Below are positions 61,567 to 64,000 of a stretch of DNA of 64,000 bases, one piece after another (positions within the stretch are counted from its first letter, which is position 1; every line of letters starts with the position of its first letter). The stretch covers positions 34,076 through 98,075 of the forward strand of contig JAYFPY010000004.1 of the NCBI GenBank assembly GCA_034927505.1. The letters run 5' to 3'. The notes beneath the pieces are model-generated. The model was given only the letters and a program-made list of their open reading frames with translations. It was not told the DNA's origin and did no database searches. This DNA comes from RUG100 sp034927505 (GTDB taxonomy: Bacteria; Bacillota; Clostridia; Peptostreptococcales; Anaerovoracaceae). Made by a program: the position numbers and the translations under genes.

Positions 61567-62340
61567 TTGGGCAAAGCAATTGCGATTTTTAATCAAAAAG
61601 GCGGGGTCGGTAAAACAACAACGAATATCAATCTTGCAGCCAGTTTGGCTTTGAAAGGTAAGAAAGTATTGGTTTTGGACATCGATCCACAGGGGAACAC
61701 TACCAGTGGTTTGGGCGTTTCAAAGAAAACATTGAAATTATCCATATATGAACTGCTTACAGATGATACTGTCAATGCAAAAGATGCTATATTACACACC
61801 GACACGAAAGGTTTGGATATAATCCCGGCAAGTGTACAGCTGGCCGGAGCAGAGGTGGAGCTTGTAAGAATGGAAGGCCGTGAAGAACGTCTGAAGAATG
61901 CAATAGATGAAATCAAAGGTCGGTATGACTACATTTTTATCGACTGTCCCCCTTCTTTGGGATTATTAACGATAAATTCGCTGACAGCGGTAGACTCCGT
62001 GCTGATACCTATACAATGTGAGTTTTATGCGTTGGAGGGTGTTAGTCAACTGATGCATACTATTGAAATAGTAAGAAAGAATCTTAATTCGGATCTGGAA
62101 ATAGAAGGTGTTGTTCTTAGTATGTTTGACGGCAGGACAAATCTGTCCATACAGGTTGTTGAAGAAGTAAAAAAATATTTTAAAGAAAAGGTGTACACTA
62201 CGGTGATACCTCGAAATGTGAGACTTGCAGAGGCTCCAAGCTATGGAATGCCTATTTTTCAGTACGATCCGCATTCTGCAGGAGCAGAGGCATATAATGA
62301 ATTTGCGGAAGAGTTTTTGAGTCTGGAGGATGAAAAATAA
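61567..62340 (+). CDS. parA: Chromosome partitioning ATPase ParA (Soj)
   Basis: This 257-residue deviant Walker ATPase starts with TTG after AAGGAGGAAG and has IFNQKGGVGKTTTNINLA, LDIDPQGNTTSG and DYIFIDCPPSLGLLT. It lacks an N-terminal DNA-binding extension, as in chromosomal Soj. Overlaps parB (TAATG). Confidence 0.96.
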   Translation: MGKAIAIFNQKGGVGKTTTNINLAASLALKGKKVLVLDIDPQGNTTSGLGVSKKTLKLSIYELLTDDTVNAKDAILHTDTKGLDIIPASVQLAGAEVELVRMEGREERLKNAIDEIKGRYDYIFIDCPPSLGLLTINSLTAVDSVLIPIQCEFYALEGVSQLMHTIEIVRKNLNSDLEIEGVVLSMFDGRTNLSIQVVEEVKKYFKEKVYTTVIPRNVRLAEAPSYGMPIFQYDPHSAGAEAYNEFAEEFLSLEDEK

Positions 62341-63227
62341 TGGCGGCAAAGAAAAAGAATACCGGACTGGGCAAAGGTTTGGAAGCTTTGTTTGGAGATG
62401 CAGAAAGCGTCCATGATACAGATGATAAAGATCAAGGGAGAAACATCTCCGAAGGACCGGAAGAAATCAGCATAGATGATATAAAGCCTAATGTAAATCA
62501 GCCGAGAAAATCATTTGATCCGGAGACTTTGGAAGATCTTGCCGATTCTATAGCCGAACATGGCGTGATCCAGCCTATTATTGTGAGAAATTCAGGAAAT
62601 GGATATGAAATAGTAGCCGGTGAACGAAGATGGAGAGCTGCCAGACAGGCTGGATTGAAAAAGATACCATGTCTGGTAAGAGAACTTTCAGAGGAAGAAT
62701 TAGCACTTTTTGCCATAATAGAAAATATGCAGAGAGAGGATCTGAACCCAGTTGAAGAGGCGGAAGGCCTTGAAAGAATGATTTCTGCCTTTGGCCTTAC
62801 TCAGGAACAGGTTTCGAAAAGTGTTGGAAAGAGCCGTCCATATATATCAAATTCCCTTAGGCTTCTCAAACTGCCTGATGAAATAAGACAGCTGCTCAGC
62901 GAGGGTAAACTGAGCAATGGTCATGGAAGAGCTCTCCTGGGACTGGAAAATATGAACAAACAGATCATTCTTGCAAACAGAATAGTGAAAGAAGGACTGT
63001 CTGTAAGAACGGTGGAGCAGATCGTCAGTGGAGGAGATAAAAAGCCAAAGGCAAAACCAAGGCAGATCACGAAAAGTGCAGATGTGATGCAGGTGGAAGA
63101 AGATTTGAAACATGTACTGGGAACGCGAGTCAATTTGAAACAGTCAGGTAAAAAAGGCAGGATAGAAATAGAGTATTACAGCCGGGAAGAACTGGAAAGG
63201 CTGATTGAAATACTGCGAAGCCTGTAG
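62340..63227 (+). CDS. parB: Chromosome partitioning protein ParB (Spo0J)
   Basis: This 295-residue protein starts KKKNTGLGKGLEALFGD (the ParA-stimulating N-terminus), then PNVNQPRKSFDPETLEDLADSI, the CTPase motif GERRWRAARQAG with IENMQREDLNP, and a helix-turn-helix (TQEQVSKSVGKSRPYISNSLRLL). A C-terminal dimerisation segment closes it. Confidence 0.96.
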   Translation: MAAKKKNTGLGKGLEALFGDAESVHDTDDKDQGRNISEGPEEISIDDIKPNVNQPRKSFDPETLEDLADSIAEHGVIQPIIVRNSGNGYEIVAGERRWRAARQAGLKKIPCLVRELSEEELALFAIIENMQREDLNPVEEAEGLERMISAFGLTQEQVSKSVGKSRPYISNSLRLLKLPDEIRQLLSEGKLSNGHGRALLGLENMNKQIILANRIVKEGLSVRTVEQIVSGGDKKPKAKPRQITKSADVMQVEEDLKHVLGTRVNLKQSGKKGRIEIEYYSREELERLIEILRSL

Positions 63228-63231
63228 GGGG

Positions 63232-63247
63232 TGTTTCACGTGAAACA
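63232..63247. other. parS: parS centromere site 2, over a start codon
   Basis: A second perfect TGTTTCACGTGAAACA begins 4 bp after the parB stop codon. It contains the GTG start (63240) of the next gene and touches its ribosome site (AGGGGGTG, 63225-63232). Confidence 0.93.
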
Positions 63248-63854
63248 TAAATGGAAAATATTTACAGCAACTATAGCTGTAATGATGATCATGGCCCTTG
63301 CAGGCTGCGGTTCTTCAGACGGCAATTCGGAAAAAACTCTGGCGGACAGTGCGAATGTACCCGGAGATACTATAACAACCATGAAAAAATCCGATTCTGA
63401 CAACAAACTTCACAAGGTGACTTATGAAATAACCGATATCATTTCCGGCACAGATAAAGTAAACAAAATAATCAACAAATACAATTCATCAGGGAAATCA
63501 ACGACTATCGGTGAAATCTCCGGAGATAATGTGAAATACTGCGTTGCAAAGTATAAGGTGAAATATCCGAAGGATTTTCCGGCAAAAGAATATGGGATCA
63601 CAGATCCGGCCCTGGATTTCAAGATAACAAATGAAGATGGCGGCAGTACGATCAAATTTGAAGACACAGAGTACAAGGAGCTTTCCGAGACATGGGAGAT
63701 CGGCAATGAACCAATGGGATATGATTTTTACCCCGGCGATACTTACAAAGGCATGATAGTTTACATGATGGCCCGGGGATGCAAAGAATACCTTATAGAA
63801 GAATACTACAAAGATGGAGATACCACAGAAAAAAATTATATTGAGCCGGATTGA
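63240..63854 (+). CDS. Lipoprotein of unknown function
   Basis: This 204-residue protein has a lipoprotein signal (FTATIAVMMIMALAGCGSSDG). I start it at GTG 63240, 7 nt after AGGGGGTG; a GTG at 63231 is in frame but overlaps that site. The mature part is polar with beta-strand-like stretches (HKVTYEITDIISGTDKVNKI, EYKELSETWEIGNEPMGYDFYP). No family recognised. Encoded in a parS site, directly after parB, so co-transcribed with the partition genes. Confidence 0.75.
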   Translation: MKHKWKIFTATIAVMMIMALAGCGSSDGNSEKTLADSANVPGDTITTMKKSDSDNKLHKVTYEITDIISGTDKVNKIINKYNSSGKSTTIGEISGDNVKYCVAKYKVKYPKDFPAKEYGITDPALDFKITNEDGGSTIKFEDTEYKELSETWEIGNEPMGYDFYPGDTYKGMIVYMMARGCKEYLIEEYYKDGDTTEKNYIEPD

Positions 63855-63861
63855 TTAGAAT

Positions 63862-64000
63862 CTTAGTGTAAAGTTACAGTGGGGAAAAAGAAAAATAAAA
63901 AATAAGAGCAACAACTTTTATGATATGATTTAGTTACTAACATAAATATATTAAAAAAGGAGTGCTCTTATGAATAACATTATACCGTTTATTACAGAAA
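63862..64000 (+). mobile_element. ISLre2-like insertion sequence, 5' end
   Basis: The 139 bp to the window edge match the fragment at 27340-27202 (reverse orientation) with three differences. It has the left end starting near CTTAGTGTAAAG, a promoter-like region and the transposase start. The rest is outside the window; a complete copy is likely. Confidence 0.75.
63970..64000 (+). CDS. ISLre2-like transposase, N-terminal codons only
   Basis: ATG at 63970, 7 nt after AAGGAG, with the first ten codons MNNIIPFITE identical to those of the truncated copy at 27232. Continues past the edge. Confidence 0.7.
   Translation, partial: MNNIIPFITE

Overview
The window is the chromosomal origin region of an anaerobic, low-to-moderate GC Firmicute (class Clostridia). 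The dltABCD-X operon implies D-alanylated teichoic acid and so a monoderm Gram-positive wall. Indolepyruvate:ferredoxin oxidoreductase, an EFR1-type flavodoxin/ferredoxin protein and a DUF2148 protein point to an anaerobic amino-acid fermenter. Placement near Anaerovoracaceae/Family XIII is a guess from gene content only.

Replication core (about 46.5-63.9 kb). dnaA, dnaN, recF, gyrB and gyrA run leftward on the minus strand; rpmH, rnpA, yidD, yidC, jag, mnmE, mnmG, rsmG, parA and parB run rightward. DnaA boxes lie on both sides of dnaA. The dnaA-dnaN spacer holds a DnaA-trio array, a GGG step and a DnaA box, which makes it the likely unwinding site. Two perfect parS palindromes flank parAB. 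Most genes left of the origin are on the minus strand and all genes right of it are on the plus strand, as expected for leading-strand co-orientation.

Accessory surface locus (1-13 kb, minus strand). Seven exported proteins carry about ten copies of a degenerate sulfite-oxidase/molybdopterin-binding (SUOX-like) fold. One is a four-domain 692-residue lipoprotein and one is a giant GLUG/Ig/Fn3 surface protein. Interspersed are an ExbB/TolQ-type channel, its DUF2149 partner, a YkoE-like ECF transporter S component and a Crp/Fnr-family regulator. Three promoters here share a TGTTG-N6-CAACA-like palindrome placed exactly 20 bp upstream of the -10 hexamer, so the locus looks like one self-regulated regulon. 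This is the best candidate for an undescribed system: a proton-driven surface capture or relay machine in a monoderm, with unknown ligand.

Middle region (13.4-46.5 kb). It holds a leaderless THEP1-type NTPase with a DUF364 protein facing a MobB-like GTPase (metal/cofactor theme); an ArsR regulator divergent from two paralogous membrane proteins; walJ-rlmH-HD; rnhA; a packed operon iorA-iorB-aminotransferase-OFA transporter-elyC-alkD-EFR1; a decayed patch with a truncated ISLre2-like element and a DUF234 ATPase remnant; prmC-DUF1385-rho; a modular S8 protease with an inserted domain; a sugar-nucleotidyltransferase; the dlt operon with an unmarked dltX; a dead TetR/transporter remnant; a C39-like lipoprotein; plsC; trpS; and a SigB/F-type sigma factor with its anti-sigma factor. 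A second, probably intact copy of the same IS begins at 63.86 kb in opposite orientation and runs off the window.

No rRNA, tRNA or CRISPR array was recognised, but this was judged by eye.
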